Below are positions 62,226 through 64,000 of a DNA stretch of 64,000 nucleotides, in pieces. Numbering within the stretch: position 1 is the first letter of the stretch; each line of letters opens with the position of its first letter. The notes under the pieces are model-generated. The model worked only from the letters and a program-made list of their open reading frames with translations. It ran no database searches and was not told the origin of the DNA. The translations under genes were made by a program, and so were the position numbers. Source of the stretch: Allodiplogaster sudhausi. Lineage: Eukaryota > Nematoda > Chromadorea > Rhabditida > Diplogasteridae. The stretch is taken from the NCBI GenBank assembly GCA_945643635.1, contig CALZFC010000243.1, forward strand, positions 649,501-713,500, given 5' to 3'.

Positions 62226-63590
62226 CTGCAGCATTCGCGTCCTCGCGCACCTTCGAGCCCGCACGCAGCGGAGCGCTCTCCCTCCTCGCCAACTACGTCA
62301 ACGATGACCAGCCCTGTGCTGATGATAGACTCGTCTTTGGAGGGGACCGAGTCGTCGCTGCAGTCGATAAGGACTTGCTGGTGAGGGAGAGAGAGAAAAG
62401 AGGGAGAGAGAGAGTGTGAGATAAAGGAGAGATATAGAGGGAAGCAGGGAGACAGGGCCGGAAAGGAGTGCGAGAAGCAACAGTTTATCTTCTTACACAG
62501 ACAATAAAAGTAGCCAAAAACTCTAACTTGAATTCGCACCTTTTTGGCTGACACAAGCGCGGGAGAGCATGTGATTTTGAGAGACGCGATCGGAAAAATT
62601 TAAATAGAAACGGCTTAGTTAAGTACTCCTTTAAGGTCTCCGACATGGCACTGCCCGCCAATGGCCTCATCTACTTTGGCGACCGAGTCGAGTTGGGCAG
62701 CATTGGAGGGTGGCAGTGCATGCGACGGAAGACGCCAGAGAGTCAGACAGATGAGAGAGAGAGAGCAAGAGAGAGAGAGAGCGAGCGAGAGTCAGGAGGG
62801 AGAACGAATTAGAGGAGAATGAGAGAGAAGAGAAAGAGTTAGAGGAAAAAAGGTGAGAAGATAAAGAGGAGAAAGAGGAGAAGGAAATGGGCAATATTGA
62901 TAGGATAGAATTTTTTTATCACTCAGTAGATGTATTCAGCAGGTATCAAGTAGTATTGCATCGATATTTGCCTTTTTTTCTGAATGTTTTCTGTACAATC
63001 CCGACATTCTCGCGAGTAGTCTCCATGCTACTATATGTTATCTCTTGCTAGCCGTGTACTTCAAAGACGACGTCTCCGACCTCGACGCGTGGAGTCCGTC
63101 GTCGTGGGTGGCGCGGATACGCCCGCCGAGTCAGCTGCACATGAATCGAGTTCCCGGCGCCAAGGTTTTTACTTTTTCGGGAGCCAAGGTTTCCTTACTT
63201 ACCCAAGGCCAATTTATTCGCTGGTACATTTTGCAAAAACTGAAGCAGTTTAATAATATTCTCCCAAATGAAGCTTTCTTTACCACATACTTTTTTTTTT
63301 AAGCGTATATAGACCTTTTTGTTCCTGCGGCTACGTTTATTTTTATCTGCTGCAATTGCCAATAAAGGAGAGCGGTGAGCTTTACTTCAGCAAACTTCGC
63401 TTCGTATAGCGTTGTTATAATCATGGGGAACTTTTGAAATCGACCATTCAAAATTAACGTTTAAAAATATGTCCATTTTCATTGCAGCATTTTCTTTCAG
63501 GATTCCGTGGTGATCCCACAACCAACGCACTGGCAGCTCTTCCAACCGATCACTGTTGCGGAATGGGTCGAACCGGAGAAATCAGTAAAG
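62226..63590 (+). CDS. CFAP161: Probable CFAP161, partial
   Basis: CFAP161 is a protein of motile cilia and sperm flagella (axonemal microtubule inner protein). Likely exons: 62226-62380 (LSLLANYVNDD, then DDRLVFGGDRVVAAV), 62636 to about 62709 (LIYFGDRVELGSIGG), 63052-63164 (AVYFKDDVSDLDAW) and 63501-63590 (DSVVIPQPTHWQLFQP). From memory of the vertebrate family, four landmarks match in order: a YGDKV strand, GQVLRYGQ..LGI, VYLTDEVSHVNCW and DSHRVEKPRNHWML. Joins around 62709/63052 do not keep phase, so at least one exon is missed. The gene begins upstream of 62.2 kb or in unrecognised exons and may continue past the window. (GA)n tracts at 62383-62425 and 62752-62880 lie in its introns. Confidence 0.45.
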
Positions 63591-63669
63591 GTGCGAAAGA
63601 GAGATAGAGAGACATTGGGAGAGAGAAAAGGATATGTAGATCAATTCAATGATGCCGAAATTTTCTCAC

Positions 63670-63705
63670 TTATGTATGTACATACATACATACATACATA
63701 CTATG
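63670..63705. repeat. (CATA)n microsatellite
   Basis: TATGTACATACATACATACA-type tetranucleotide run. Similar runs occur near 33690, 40125 and 46915. Confidence 0.9.
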
Positions 63706-64000
63706 TACATTTCAAAACTTCTTTTCAAAATTAATTTCTTTTTGTTTTTGAGTAATAGTGATAATTTTTTTTTGAAACGTTTATTAATATACAAAAAAAA
63801 CATTCTTTGACTTTTAAATAGAGAGGCAAAGCACACATTTCGGATAAATTCGGAAAAAAGAAATGTTAATGAAAAATAAGCAGCAGCGCATTGGAAATCA
63901 CAAAGCCCGTCATGTTTTCTTTGCAAACAATAAGCAAAGCCTCGACGAATAGTTTCGTCAAAACCCGTAAATAATGTAGAAAATGGCGAGAGATGCCGGC

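Overview
This is animal nuclear DNA. It is intron-rich and AT-rich, and full of microsatellites and DNA transposons. Coding sequence lies in short exons with GT-AG borders (one GC-AG). I cannot fix the phylum. The synaptotagmin has nematode-like stretches such as [13 protein letters not shown], and the receptors resemble nematode-style serpentine receptors. However, a probable CFAP161 gene, a motile-cilium protein, argues against a nematode. A small invertebrate bilaterian is the safest reading.

Positions 1-36.7 kb hold a cluster of seven-transmembrane receptor genes, all on the minus strand. Receptors A (333-3447) and D (17969-21020) are tandem duplicates. So are B (11380-13750) and E (21989-30180). 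G (33970-36130) is a further paralogue and C (about 16.93-17.07 kb) a lone exon fragment. Mobile DNA has landed in this array, and the duplicate copies act as empty sites. A 494-bp Tc1/mariner-like MITE and a 6.5-kb TIR element lie upstream of A but not D. A 5.9-kb TIR element carrying a many-exon C2H2 zinc-finger gene splits receptor E in two but is absent from B and G. A TTAA-flanked fold-back element upstream of E sits at the centre of a 2.9-kb palindrome that also includes inverted flanking DNA.

Positions 36.7-52 kb are dominated by a synaptotagmin gene on the plus strand (about 43.25-51.73 kb). Both C2 domains are complete. Its introns and upstream DNA carry an extreme density of (CT)n/(GA)n tracts. 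The membrane-anchor exon was not found.

Positions 53.1-60.8 kb look like one large PIF/Harbinger element bounded by TTAA. It has a DDE transposase on the plus strand, a Myb/SANT-like accessory gene on the minus strand, a broken two-exon fragment of ribosomal protein S23 (apparently captured host DNA), and a 2.4-kb internal palindrome whose arms carry tRNA-like A and B boxes. The fold-back at 30.8-32.7 kb has the same terminal sequence, so this Harbinger may be its driver.

Positions 61-64 kb contain a GC-rich GGCC patch, a diverged repeat, and exons of a probable CFAP161 gene that runs off the window.

The best candidates for something undescribed are the 5.9-kb zinc-finger-gene element inside receptor E, the Harbinger carrying the S23 fragment, and the transposon-centred palindrome. 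Exon borders were read by eye; 'about' marks those I could not fix.
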